In this document: positions 9,016 to 16,091 of the stretch, piece by piece | How positions within the stretch are numbered: the first letter of the stretch is position 1 | Layout of the letters: every line of letters begins with the position of its first letter | Source: Flavobacterium sp. ACN2 | GTDB lineage: Bacteria; Bacteroidota; Bacteroidia; Flavobacteriales; Flavobacteriaceae | Length of the DNA: 64,000 nucleotides | NCBI RefSeq assembly: GCF_002303885.1 | Contig: NZ_MRCM01000020.1 | Coordinates: 1-64,000 of the forward strand | Reading direction: 5' to 3' | Made by a program: the position numbers and the translations under genes | The notes under the pieces: model-generated | The model's database searches: none | The model's input: the letters and a program-made list of their open reading frames with translations, nothing else | What the model was told of the DNA's origin: nothing

Positions 9016-9112
9016 ACTCCCGCTGTCCGCTAAATTCCCGATTAACAAAAACTACGGCTGAAATAGCCTTGTTTTTCTAAATCGGGAGATACCGCTTCCA
9101 TCGGGGCTAGAT
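9016..9112 (-). repeat. Dispersed element with conserved ends and variable hairpin, copy 1
   Basis: Read on the minus strand, this begins CTAGCCCCGATGGAAGCGGT and ends AGCGGACAGCGGGAGT. Between these ends is a long hairpin (tcccgatt 9036-9043 with aatcggga 9080-9087, plus an inner ggct/agcc stem 9056-9068). The same two ends, around an unrelated hairpin, occur at 38548-38615. It lies past the 3' end of the lipocalin-like gene. It could be a structured RNA, a terminator or a mobile repeat. Confidence 0.75.
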
Positions 9113-9152
9113 TACAGCTTTTGTATTTCAGAGGAAACAAGAAAAAACTAAC

Positions 9153-9518
9153 TTATTCTTCCACTTTTTTATATTCAAAAGTACCCACTTCAGGATTGGT
9201 TATAACACGTTTCTGACTGTCAAAAGAATTTATCGTAAACACAACTGGCAGAATAACAGAAACAATTGTCAATTGAGAATTGTCTTTAGATAATTTCCAT
9301 TTTGCCTTGTGCGATTCCTCTCCAATAACACTTTCAAAATCGCCATTTTCTTTAAAAACCTGAAAAACCTGATCTGTTTTAAAACGTTTTTCAATGCTTT
9401 TTTCTTTTCCGTTTTTAGTCCATTTTACCAATTGCCATTTTCCAATAAGTTCTTTAGAAGTTTGCGCTGATGCAGATAAGCCAATTAAAAACAGAAATGC
9501 TAAGATTAATTTTTTCAT
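9153..9518 (-). CDS. Lipocalin-like secreted protein
   Basis: A 121-residue exported protein with a Sec signal peptide (cleavage after SASA, about residue 18). The mature part begins with the lipocalin-like motif ELIGKWQLVKW and continues as a run of beta strands (FQVFKENGDFES, HKAKWKLSKDNSQLTI), matching small Bacteroidota lipocalin-like domains (PF13648 type) of about 100-120 residues. It would bind a small hydrophobic molecule or be structural; no ligand can be given. It is the last of a string of minus-strand single-domain genes and lies 59 bp from the DinB gene upstream. Confidence 0.75.
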   Translation of the reverse strand: MKKLILAFLFLIGLSASAQTSKELIGKWQLVKWTKNGKEKSIEKRFKTDQVFQVFKENGDFESVIGEESHKAKWKLSKDNSQLTIVSVILPVVFTINSFDSQKRVITNPEVGTFEYKKVEE

Positions 9519-9577
9519 TTTTAAATTTTTAAAGTTGAACTCTAATTTAATGACTTTTAATGATTTGAAAGAAAATT

Positions 9578-10057
9578 TTACGTTAAGTTGTTAAGCTGTT
9601 TTTTAATCAAAACAATTTGCCCTAAATGATAATAACTATGTTCAATCATAGCTTCGATATTTCTTTTATAAGTTCCGTACTGGACTTCTACAAAACCTTC
9701 ATCCAGTTTTCCGACTGGCATTTGTTCTACTAAAGATGCAAATTCTTCAGCATCATTCCAGAATCGAGTTAGAAAAGAATTCCATTGTTCTTGAGAATGA
9801 ATTGACGGAAAATCAAAACTAAATTTGTCTTTTATGTCCAAAGTTCCGCCTTTAAAAACCTGATTGATTCCGTTTATGTAGTAATGAATATGCTGCGCCA
9901 AAACCGCAATTGTATTTAAGTTTTGAACGGGACTAACTGCAATTTTCCAATCTAGATTTTCGAGCTGATCTCTAAAATTGGTGTTCGCAATCCAAGTTCC
10001 GTTTAAAATGACTTCTCTAAAACGATTGGCAATTTCTACTGTACTTTTCATATTCAA
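9578..10057 (-). CDS. DinB-like four-helix protein (YfiT/DUF1572 group)
   Basis: A 159-residue DinB/YfiT-like four-helix bundle. The spaced histidines that usually bind a metal are visible in LAQHIHYYINGI near 47-58 and in MIEHSYYHLGQIVLIKKQL at the C-terminal end. Members include mycothiol- and bacillithiol-dependent transferases, but most Bacteroidota copies have no assigned reaction. This is one of three DinB-like genes in the window. The start MNMKST could be either Met 1 or Met 3. Confidence 0.8.
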   Translation of the reverse strand: MNMKSTVEIANRFREVILNGTWIANTNFRDQLENLDWKIAVSPVQNLNTIAVLAQHIHYYINGINQVFKGGTLDIKDKFSFDFPSIHSQEQWNSFLTRFWNDAEEFASLVEQMPVGKLDEGFVEVQYGTYKRNIEAMIEHSYYHLGQIVLIKKQLNNLT

Positions 10058-10083
10058 TAATTTAGGAGTTTATGTTTATGAGC

Positions 10084-10644
10084 TTATTCCTGCTGAATCC
10101 ACTCGTATTTTCCGTTTTTTAGATAAATAATTCCGCCTCCACAGCTTTCTTCGGCATGAATAAAAATCCCATCATTTGGAAGTTTTATTTTATCTTCTTC
10201 TTTAATTTCTTCTTCGCCCATAATTTCACCGTCATCGTTTACATTGTTCCAGACAATTTCTCCTTTTGGTGCTTTCTCAAATATTCCGACCCAGTCAATT
10301 TCGTCAAATCCTTGATTTAAAACAGTATTTCCGAATCCGAAATAATCAGTTCTTTTATTATTTCCAAAAGTTATTTTTAGGCCGCTTTTGTCATTTTTTG
10401 TACTTCTGATAATTTCTACGAGTTCGTTTTTTCCATCTCCGTCTAAATCGCAACTTATTTGGTTGGTTTTATGTTTTTTAGAAATTACCAATGTATCAGC
10501 TTCCTCAATGTTAATTTCAGCATTAGTTTTCGGTTTTAATGCGACTTCTAAATCTTTTTGGGTAGTTGAGGGTGTTTCGGTTTTAGTTTCATTTTTACAT
10601 GAAATTACAATTAGGGACAAAAGCAATAAAGTTTGGATTTTCAT
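10084..10644 (-). CDS. Uncharacterised lipoprotein with a calcium-loop-like motif
   Basis: A 186-residue lipoprotein: signal peptide with lipobox LIVISC (cysteine near 16), then a low-complexity Thr/Glu/Lys linker. The globular part holds CDLDGDGKNELVEI (about 66-79), which resembles a DxDxDG calcium loop as found in FG-GAP or dockerin-type repeats. A second acidic stretch, NVNDDGEIMGEEEIKEEDK, follows. Two cysteines besides the lipid-bearing one are seen (CDLDG and EESCGGG). No enzyme motif is visible. It lies 26 bp upstream of the DinB gene and is probably co-transcribed with it. Confidence 0.65.
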   Translation of the reverse strand: MKIQTLLLLSLIVISCKNETKTETPSTTQKDLEVALKPKTNAEINIEEADTLVISKKHKTNQISCDLDGDGKNELVEIIRSTKNDKSGLKITFGNNKRTDYFGFGNTVLNQGFDEIDWVGIFEKAPKGEIVWNNVNDDGEIMGEEEIKEEDKIKLPNDGIFIHAEESCGGGIIYLKNGKYEWIQQE

Positions 10645-10768
10645 TATTTTATTATTTTGGCTTTGAAAAATTCAAGGCTAATATAAAAAAATACGTACAG
10701 AATCTAAAGTGTTTTTTAGTAGTTCTTAAATGACGTAATGAATTTTATACGCTGACTTTTGATAAATT

Positions 10769-11929
10769 TTAAATGTATTGTAGCCACCAATATGTATGTT
10801 CCGATTTATATTTTCCAAACCATCGGCAAGGTTTATAAAGTAGGACAACAACAAAAATCCAAATTAGATAAATTAACCAAAGAGATAAACCGCTTTCTAT
10901 GCCTTTTGGCCTTCCAAAAATTCCGGTTGCAAATTCAAATTGCGAAAAGTTGAAACCTTGAGCAAAAAGCATAAGAAGTGTTAGAAAATGAATAACATAA
11001 AAATGAACGACAAAATAAAATAAAGGTACTTTTCCGTAGACCAAAGACACTTTTTTGATTCTGTTTGTGAATTGTTCTGCAAATGCTAGAAGCAAAAACA
11101 TAATTCCTAAAGTTGCTAAACAAAATAGGAGAGAAGGAGGATATTTTGTCACATTAATAAATGACAAAAAAGTAAAAACGACATTTTTTTGTGTGGCCCA
11201 TAAAGCTGGATCTCCATAAATATTTACAAAACGAATTATGATAAATAAGACTAATGCGGTTAAACCAATTTTTGTAAATAGTTGTTTTCTTTTCTCTTCA
11301 GTCCATTCAAAGAATTTACCAGTTGCAAAACCAACAAGCATAATTCCAAGCCACGGAATCGGCGGATAACCCATTATAAAAGCTCTTCCTGAAAACGGAA
11401 ATACTATTGGACTAAATAGCGGTGCTAAGACAGTTTTTAAAATCGAATTTTCTGCAAATGGAATAAGCGGTGTGAGATTGTGAAAAAAGAGTATAAGAAG
11501 TCCAATAATTCCTAATGTCTGTGAACGGATTTTCAGTAATGCACTTAAAATGATAAAACCAAAACCTATTGCTGCAATCACTTCAAACAAAAGAGAATGA
11601 AAACCAATATCGAAGAATAAACCAAAATTGACAATTGTAAATTCAAGGACAACTAACCAAATTCCTCTTTTGAGTAAAAACTTTCTGGTTTCAGAAACAT
11701 TATTTTTGTTTTGAAGCGAAAGATAAACCGAAGTTCCGGCCAGAAAAACAAAAGTAGGCGCGCATAAATGAGTTATAAAACGCGTAAAAAACAGTAAAGG
11801 TGAAGTAGTTGTTAAATCGGTTGGACTTTGCGTAATAGAATCAACATGCATCAAATCTCGAACATGATCGAGCGCCATAATAATCATTACAATTCCGCGG
11901 ACAATGTCGATTGATGGCTGTCGTTTCAT
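10769..11929 (-). CDS. DUF1624 / HGSNAT-like multi-pass membrane protein
   Basis: A 386-residue integral membrane protein with about ten hydrophobic segments. The N-terminus RQPSIDIVRGIVMIIMALDHVRDLMH is the signature of the heparan-alpha-glucosaminide N-acetyltransferase catalytic family (PF07786, formerly DUF1624). The conserved acidic/His pair in ALDHVRD, and LCAPTFVFLAGTSVYLSL, follow as expected. Relatives transfer acyl groups across the membrane onto sugars, but the acceptor for bacterial members is mostly unknown. It is a single minus-strand gene; the palindromic repeat at 12011-12135 lies just upstream of it. Confidence 0.88.
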   Translation of the reverse strand: MKRQPSIDIVRGIVMIIMALDHVRDLMHVDSITQSPTDLTTTSPLLFFTRFITHLCAPTFVFLAGTSVYLSLQNKNNVSETRKFLLKRGIWLVVLEFTIVNFGLFFDIGFHSLLFEVIAAIGFGFIILSALLKIRSQTLGIIGLLILFFHNLTPLIPFAENSILKTVLAPLFSPIVFPFSGRAFIMGYPPIPWLGIMLVGFATGKFFEWTEEKRKQLFTKIGLTALVLFIIIRFVNIYGDPALWATQKNVVFTFLSFINVTKYPPSLLFCLATLGIMFLLLAFAEQFTNRIKKVSLVYGKVPLFYFVVHFYVIHFLTLLMLFAQGFNFSQFEFATGIFGRPKGIESGLSLWLIYLIWIFVVVLLYKPCRWFGKYKSEHTYWWLQYI

Positions 11930-12010
11930 GGGTTTGATTTTTAAATACTTAAGAGTAAATCTAATGAATTATTTTTTAAGTATTTAAGCAATATTAGTAA
12001 TTGTAAATGA

Positions 12011-12135
12011 ATTGCCTCCAGCTTTAGCTGGAGGTATATTTGATAAAAGTAAAAAGGCTTTAGCCAAAAAAAGATTTGGCTAAAGCCCTATGAGAAAGAC
12101 TTTATTATTAACCTCCAGCTAAAGCTGGAGGCAAT
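12011..12135. repeat. Nested palindromic (REP/MITE-like) element
   Basis: Outer 25-bp arms 12011-12035 and 12111-12135 are exact inverted copies, and each arm is itself palindromic (cctccagct, two bases, agctggagg). Inside lies a second perfect hairpin, 12056-12068 with 12075-12087 (ggctttagccaaa / tttggctaaagcc). No transposase ORF is present within it. The architecture resembles REP doublets or a short non-autonomous element. Confidence 0.85.
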
Positions 12136-12147
12136 GGAAAAATATAT

Positions 12148-12513
12148 TTATTTAGATTTTCTAATCTTGACCTGATATACAATTTCCCAAAAAATAATAG
12201 AAAGAACCGCATTCGCAAAAATGGCCGTTTTAACCTGATACGGATCATAATCTACAAGCAGATGCAAATTGGTAAACTGTAAAGCTAGAAACATAGCCAA
12301 AGCCGCAATTCCGACAGCGCAAAGTACATTAAGCAAAGGTTTCCATTTTAGGGCTGTAAAAGCATAAATAAGATTCAAGATACCAAAGCCAACTCCAAGA
12401 GTTACAAAACCATCACCTTTAAATTTCTCATTTAATTCAAGAAAAAAATGCGTAGAAGTAAGGTATAAAAAGAAAAGAATAGAGTAAATCAGGATTCGTA
12501 CTTGAGGTTTCAT
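12148..12513 (-). CDS. Small four-helix membrane protein, unknown
   Basis: A 121-residue hydrophobic protein with four predicted membrane segments (about 7-25, 37-53, 60-80 and 95-113) and a short basic tail KIRKSK. I do not recognise a family. It has no signal peptide beyond the first membrane helix and no charged catalytic motif. It is the last of a minus-strand group, separated from the next upstream gene by 76 bp, and is immediately followed by the nested palindrome. Confidence 0.6.
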   Translation of the reverse strand: MKPQVRILIYSILFFLYLTSTHFFLELNEKFKGDGFVTLGVGFGILNLIYAFTALKWKPLLNVLCAVGIAALAMFLALQFTNLHLLVDYDPYQVKTAIFANAVLSIIFWEIVYQVKIRKSK

Positions 12514-12589
12514 TTTGATGTTTTTAATGATAATATTTTTTATACGAAGATAATACTAAATGTTGAATGCATTGTGAAACCCTAGAACT

Positions 12590-13057
12590 TCATAAATTAT
12601 CAAGCTCGATTTTAAATTTTTCAATTTGCCTTCTGTGACGTAAAATATGCACAATAGCATGCTCCATAATTTGTTCTATATCATAAACTTGTCCCCAAGA
12701 AGTTATTATTTTTTTCTGATTGTCTAATTCTTCTAATTGACTGTCGCTAAAATTTTTAATTACATTTTCTGTGAAAACAAAAAAAGCAGTTAGATCATTT
12801 TGATAATCAGAAATAGTATTTCTGTAAACAAGATTAGGAACTTCGTTTTGCTCTCCTAATAATTTTTGAACATACAAAGCGTAAGCATATCCAGAACGAA
12901 CAACATGCGCAAGAATCGATTGAACAGATAGATTATTGATTGTTGTAGTAATTGCAGTAGCGTTAATGCAAGAGATTGTTTTACTTAAATCTAAAATTGC
13001 TCTTTCGTATTCATCAAGTAAAGCTCCGATGGTGCCTTGTCTGTATGTTTTAGTCAT
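12590..13057 (-). CDS. DinB-like four-helix protein
   Basis: A 155-residue DinB/YfiT-like protein. The metal-site histidines of the fold are seen in SILAHVVRSGYAYALYV near 47-63 and in IMEHAIVHILRHRRQIEKF near 132-150, the latter being the most typical DinB signature. The function within the superfamily (thiol transferase, maleylpyruvate isomerase-like, or unknown) cannot be assigned. It lies 44 bp downstream of a secreted protein of unknown function and is probably co-transcribed with it. Confidence 0.8.
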   Translation of the reverse strand: MTKTYRQGTIGALLDEYERAILDLSKTISCINATAITTTINNLSVQSILAHVVRSGYAYALYVQKLLGEQNEVPNLVYRNTISDYQNDLTAFFVFTENVIKNFSDSQLEELDNQKKIITSWGQVYDIEQIMEHAIVHILRHRRQIEKFKIELDNL

Positions 13058-13101
13058 GTTTTGAACGTTTAACTAAGTTTCTCAACTTTTTCATTTTTTG
13101 T

Positions 13102-13554
13102 TTATTCTAAAAGCGCTTCTACTTTAGTTTCCGATTTTTCTTTTAACGGACTATCTGGCTGCAGACTCCAAATAACTAGAAATCTACCTTTTGCTATATA
13201 TTCTTCTGGATGTTCAGCTGTTGGCTCGCCAGCTTTTCCCCAAAGTAAACCTTGCAGGAATCTATCGCCTTTAAAAACATGATCAAATTCAAAATACATA
13301 ATTGAACCACGATCTGCTTTGCTTTTAAAACTCTGAATCGCTTTACTTTTTACAGTTCCAACAATGTTACTGTAGGTTTCAATATCGTTGTAAAAACTAC
13401 AAGCTTGTGGCGTTATGCAAATATTACCGTCGCTTACCATATAACCACCTTTTGGAATTTCTTTTGGTTTAAGTTTTAAATCAGCAAGAGTTTGGCTGAA
13501 TAAATTTGCTGTAAATAACACGAATAGTGCCGATAGGGGAATCGTAATTTTCAT
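13102..13554 (-). CDS. Secreted protein of unknown function
   Basis: A 150-residue exported protein with a clear Sec signal peptide (cleavage near residue 20, TANLFSQ). The mature part contains a cysteine pair in GNICITPQACSFY (about 43-55) that could form a disulfide, and a conserved-looking block RFLQGLLWGKAGEPTAEHPE near 100-119. I do not recognise the family. It is the first of a likely two-gene unit with the DinB-like gene downstream. Confidence 0.55.
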   Translation of the reverse strand: MKITIPLSALFVLFTANLFSQTLADLKLKPKEIPKGGYMVSDGNICITPQACSFYNDIETYSNIVGTVKSKAIQSFKSKADRGSIMYFEFDHVFKGDRFLQGLLWGKAGEPTAEHPEEYIAKGRFLVIWSLQPDSPLKEKSETKVEALLE

Positions 13555-13623
13555 GGTTTTGGGTTTTGATTTGGGATGCTAAAATAAGATTTTATTTTAT
13601 TGAGATCGATTTTAAAATTCGAA

Positions 13624-14019
13624 CTAACTTCTAAAAACATTAATAGTTTTTGATAAAATTAAATACAATTGAAAGGCAGTTATAGAAATCGTAATAAGTG
13701 TGAGATAAGCAGAAGAATTAATAAGTTTATTGTTTTCTATCTGTAATTGTTTTGCAATATTTACTCTTCTGTTATTTAGGGTTTTTAAGAAATGCATTAA
13801 TACGATTGACCAGCTAAACATTAAAAGTACAAAAAACGCAAAGCCATTTGGCATTTCTTCGATGTTTAGTAAAGTATAAATTTTGGTAAAAACTATTGCA
13901 ATTACAAAATAGACTAATGCGTACAAAAGTATTTTTTTTAGTCCATTTTCAGATTTTAGAAAATAAAAAATGGAGCAATTTAGTAGGACAATAAAAAGGG
14001 CAAGAAGAAGATATGACAT
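13624..14019 (-). CDS. Small membrane protein, unknown
   Basis: A 131-residue hydrophobic protein with four membrane segments (about 2-17, 29-47, 58-77 and 105-124) separated by short basic loops. No family is recognised and no catalytic motif is visible. It stands between the XRE regulator terminator and the secreted protein gene and may be a separate unit. Confidence 0.55.
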   Translation of the reverse strand: MSYLLLALFIVLLNCSIFYFLKSENGLKKILLYALVYFVIAIVFTKIYTLLNIEEMPNGFAFFVLLMFSWSIVLMHFLKTLNNRRVNIAKQLQIENNKLINSSAYLTLITISITAFQLYLILSKTINVFRS

Positions 14020-14031
14020 TTTGTTTCTGGG

Positions 14032-14068
14032 CTTAAAAAAAGCACAAAGTAAATCTCTGTGCTTTTGT
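14032..14068 (-). terminator. Terminator after the XRE regulator gene
   Basis: Complementary arms aaagcaca (ending 14046) and tgtgcttt (from 14058) with A/T runs on both sides form a hairpin about 25 bp past the stop of the minus-strand XRE gene. Confidence 0.6.
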
Positions 14069-14089
14069 AAAATTTATATTTCTAAGGAA

Positions 14090-14479
14090 TTATTTTCCTT
14101 TTAGTAATTTTTCTAAATATTCAACTTTGTCTTTTTCAGCCTGAACCAAACGCTCGTAAAGTTCTACAACTTTGTCAAGTGGATTGAAAGTGCATTCATT
14201 ATTAGTTATGAAACTTCCAGAAACAGATTCATTAAATGTATTGAAATAATTAATCACATTTTCTTCTGAAAAGCTTTCAATTGCTTCTGTTGTTACACCT
14301 AAAGCTTTTGCAATTTCAACAAGTTTATCTTCATCAACAGTTTCGCTTGCTTCAATATTAGAAATCGTCTGTTGGCTTAAACCAATTGCAATTGCAAGCG
14401 CTTCTTGCTTCATACCTTTAAGCTCTCTGATTCGGCTGATGTTTCTGCCGATATGTTTTGGTTTTGATGTTGTGCTCAT
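14090..14479 (-). CDS. XRE-family helix-turn-helix regulator
   Basis: A 129-residue DNA-binding protein. The N-terminal HTH_3 domain (about 10-65) reads IGRNISRIRELKGMKQEALA followed by IGLSQQTISNIEASETV, a standard lambda-repressor-like fold. The C-terminal part (about 95-129, LDKVVELYERLVQAEKDKVEYLEKLL) is a likely coiled coil for dimerisation. This size and layout are common in Bacteroidota. Its target is unknown; the adjacent unknown gene upstream (14569-15102) or its own promoter are candidates. Confidence 0.85.
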   Translation of the reverse strand: MSTTSKPKHIGRNISRIRELKGMKQEALAIAIGLSQQTISNIEASETVDEDKLVEIAKALGVTTEAIESFSEENVINYFNTFNESVSGSFITNNECTFNPLDKVVELYERLVQAEKDKVEYLEKLLKGK

Positions 14480-14568
14480 AATTTCAAAGGTATTTAAAAT
14501 TTTGATTATTTGAATAAAGTAAAAAGATGTTTTTTCTGATAGAATTTTAATTTTTCTTTTAAAAACTT

Positions 14569-15102
14569 TTATCTTCTTCGTTTACGCTTTTCATTAATGG
14601 GAATTTGATTGGATGGTGTTAATTCGTTTAAACATTGCTGATAAATTTCTTCTTGCCATTTTTCAAAAAGTTCAATTAAGTCAAAAAATAATTTTTCGGA
14701 TGAATTTTCAGGTTGCGGCTTTTTGAACAAATTTCCTATTCTGATATTGTGTGATTTGCCCAAATGATTAATAACATAATCTTCCTTGGCTTGGTCCTCC
14801 ATAAATATATCAGAATAATAATGTTTCAATTCTAAATGATCGAGTTTTTGTATTTCTAAAATTATGTTTTTAATTTCAGAAGGTATTTCGCATTCGAATT
14901 GCTTTTCAAATTTCTCAATTTTTTTTGTACGAAACGTCATGTCGATCTTACATTCAAAAATGATATCAATATAAATTCCTAATCTTAATAATCTTTCTGT
15001 CCAACCATCAAACTGGTCATACGAAAGAATGTAGTCTTCATGTAATTTTAAATTTCCAGTTGATGAGTCTATTTTTCGTATGTTAAGTACTTCAAAGTCC
15101 AT
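14569..15102 (-). CDS. Hypothetical protein, unknown
   Basis: A 177-residue cytoplasmic-looking protein with no signal peptide or membrane segment. It is rich in charged residues, has several predicted helices (TKKIEKFEKQFECEIPSEI; EKLFFDLIELFEKWQEEIY), and ends in a basic tail KRKRRR. I do not recognise the family. The neighbour downstream is an XRE regulator 89 bp away. Nothing in the sequence points to an enzyme. Confidence 0.5.
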   Translation of the reverse strand: MDFEVLNIRKIDSSTGNLKLHEDYILSYDQFDGWTERLLRLGIYIDIIFECKIDMTFRTKKIEKFEKQFECEIPSEIKNIILEIQKLDHLELKHYYSDIFMEDQAKEDYVINHLGKSHNIRIGNLFKKPQPENSSEKLFFDLIELFEKWQEEIYQQCLNELTPSNQIPINEKRKRRR

Positions 15103-15211
15103 TTTTGTAAGTATTGAAAGTATTCAGGTAAGATATTAAATATTTTTTATTTTGGATCAAGTATACTCTTATTCTTGTCAAATGACAAATATTGCAATTA
15201 CTTTGCGTGGG

Positions 15212-15227
15212 CTTCGACTTCGCTCAG
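15212..15227. repeat. 16-bp dispersed repeat, copy 1
   Basis: The 16-mer cttcgacttcgctcag occurs exactly here, at 19259-19274, and as its reverse complement at 63701-63716. All three copies are intergenic. It is a short dispersed motif; similar sequences are frequent in Flavobacteria. Confidence 0.8.
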
Positions 15228-15273
15228 CCGGACAGACGTTTAGGAATCTAAAATCTGAACTCAAAAATCTAAA

Positions 15274-15309
15274 ATAAAAAAATCCCGCCTCTATTAAGAA
15301 ACGGGACTT
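15274..15309 (-). terminator. Terminator after the DUF6934 operon
   Basis: On the minus strand tcccgtttct pairs with agaggcggga (two G-U pairs) over a four-base loop and is followed by a run of T. It is almost identical in sequence to the lysA terminator at 16031-16064. Confidence 0.8.
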
Positions 15310-15331
15310 CGATGATATTTTGGTTTTAAGA

Positions 15332-15487
15332 TTAAAAGCTTAGTTTAAACTCGATTTTATTAATTTCATCTTGTTTTCCAGATTGAAACTCAATATTTTT
15401 AAGATTATTGAGAGATGTGTCAACAATAATCTTTGAGTCTTTTGTAGTTAATCTTTTAGTCTTAATTATTTTTTTTACACTTTTCAT
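15332..15487 (-). CDS. 51-residue basic protein overlapping the DUF6934 gene
   Basis: A small ORF of 51 codons starting with ATG at 15485-15487. The ATG overlaps the TGA stop of the DUF6934 gene as ATGA, the classic sign of translational coupling. The product begins MKSVKKIIKTKRLTTKDSKI and ends KIEFKLSF. It is strongly basic at the N-terminus, with no signal peptide or membrane helix. It ends 23 bp before a good terminator. I do not recognise it. The overlap, the shared terminator and the small size argue that it is real and works with the DUF6934 protein. Confidence 0.65.
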   Translation of the reverse strand: MKSVKKIIKTKRLTTKDSKIIVDTSLNNLKNIEFQSGKQDEINKIEFKLSF

Positions 15488-15957
15488 CTTCTTTTCCTTT
15501 TAATTAAAAAACCATCATAGTCTTTTTTATAATCAAATGGCTCATCTATGATTTTATTATTTTCAATCATTCTTGCACCAAATATATCAAAAGTTTCTGA
15601 TAATTCCTTTAGATTTAACATTATGGCTCTTTTGTAAGTGTTTGTTCTTTTGGTGTCACTTCCTCTAAAAAATATTGTTATGTGCGGATTAACACTTGTA
15701 AATTCGTATGCAGTTTTTACTACGGTTGCCAAAACCATTCTAATGTCTCCATTATCATTTATGACTTGATCATCTACAATGTATTTCTTTTTTAAAGAAT
15801 CGTATTTTAAATCTCCAAAACCAAGATTGTATACATTTGGGTTTGTAGTAGGGGAATAAACAACTACTTTTCTAAAATTGCCTTTACGTCCAGTGCTTAC
15901 AAAATTAAATACTGTAGATAATTCATTTTTAATAAGAGTATAATTTTTGTAATTCAT
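15484..15957 (-). CDS. DUF6934 family protein
   Basis: A 157-residue protein that fits the Bacteroidota family DUF6934: VFNFVSTGRKGNFRKVVVY near 16-34, VYNLGFGDL near 42-50, NGDIRMVLATVVKTAYEFT near 69-87, and IFFRGSDTKRTNTYKRAIM near 95-113. The function is unknown. The conserved GSDxxRTxxY block and the basic C-terminus (KRKRR) are compatible with nucleic-acid binding, which is only a guess. It is the first gene of a two-gene unit with an overlapping 51-residue ORF. This layout resembles a toxin-antitoxin or regulator pair, but there is no direct proof. Confidence 0.7.
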   Translation of the reverse strand: MNYKNYTLIKNELSTVFNFVSTGRKGNFRKVVVYSPTTNPNVYNLGFGDLKYDSLKKKYIVDDQVINDNGDIRMVLATVVKTAYEFTSVNPHITIFFRGSDTKRTNTYKRAIMLNLKELSETFDIFGARMIENNKIIDEPFDYKKDYDGFLIKRKRR

Positions 15958-16030
15958 TTACATGTAAAATTCTTACAAATTTAAAGCTTTTATAAATGTA
16001 TTCAATTTTTTTTTTGAGATGAAATTTCAT

Positions 16031-16066
16031 AAAAAAAATCCCGCCTCAATTAAGAAACGGGATTAA
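16031..16066 (-). terminator. Terminator after lysA
   Basis: On the minus strand tcccgtttc pairs with gaggcggga (two G-U pairs), followed by eight T. It sits about 26 bp past the lysA stop. Confidence 0.85.
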
Positions 16067-16091
16067 AGTGATATTCTCTTTTTTTCTATTG

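Noticed and set aside
12011..12135. Insertion sequence
   Set aside because: It is too short and holds no transposase ORF; it is better called a palindromic repeat.
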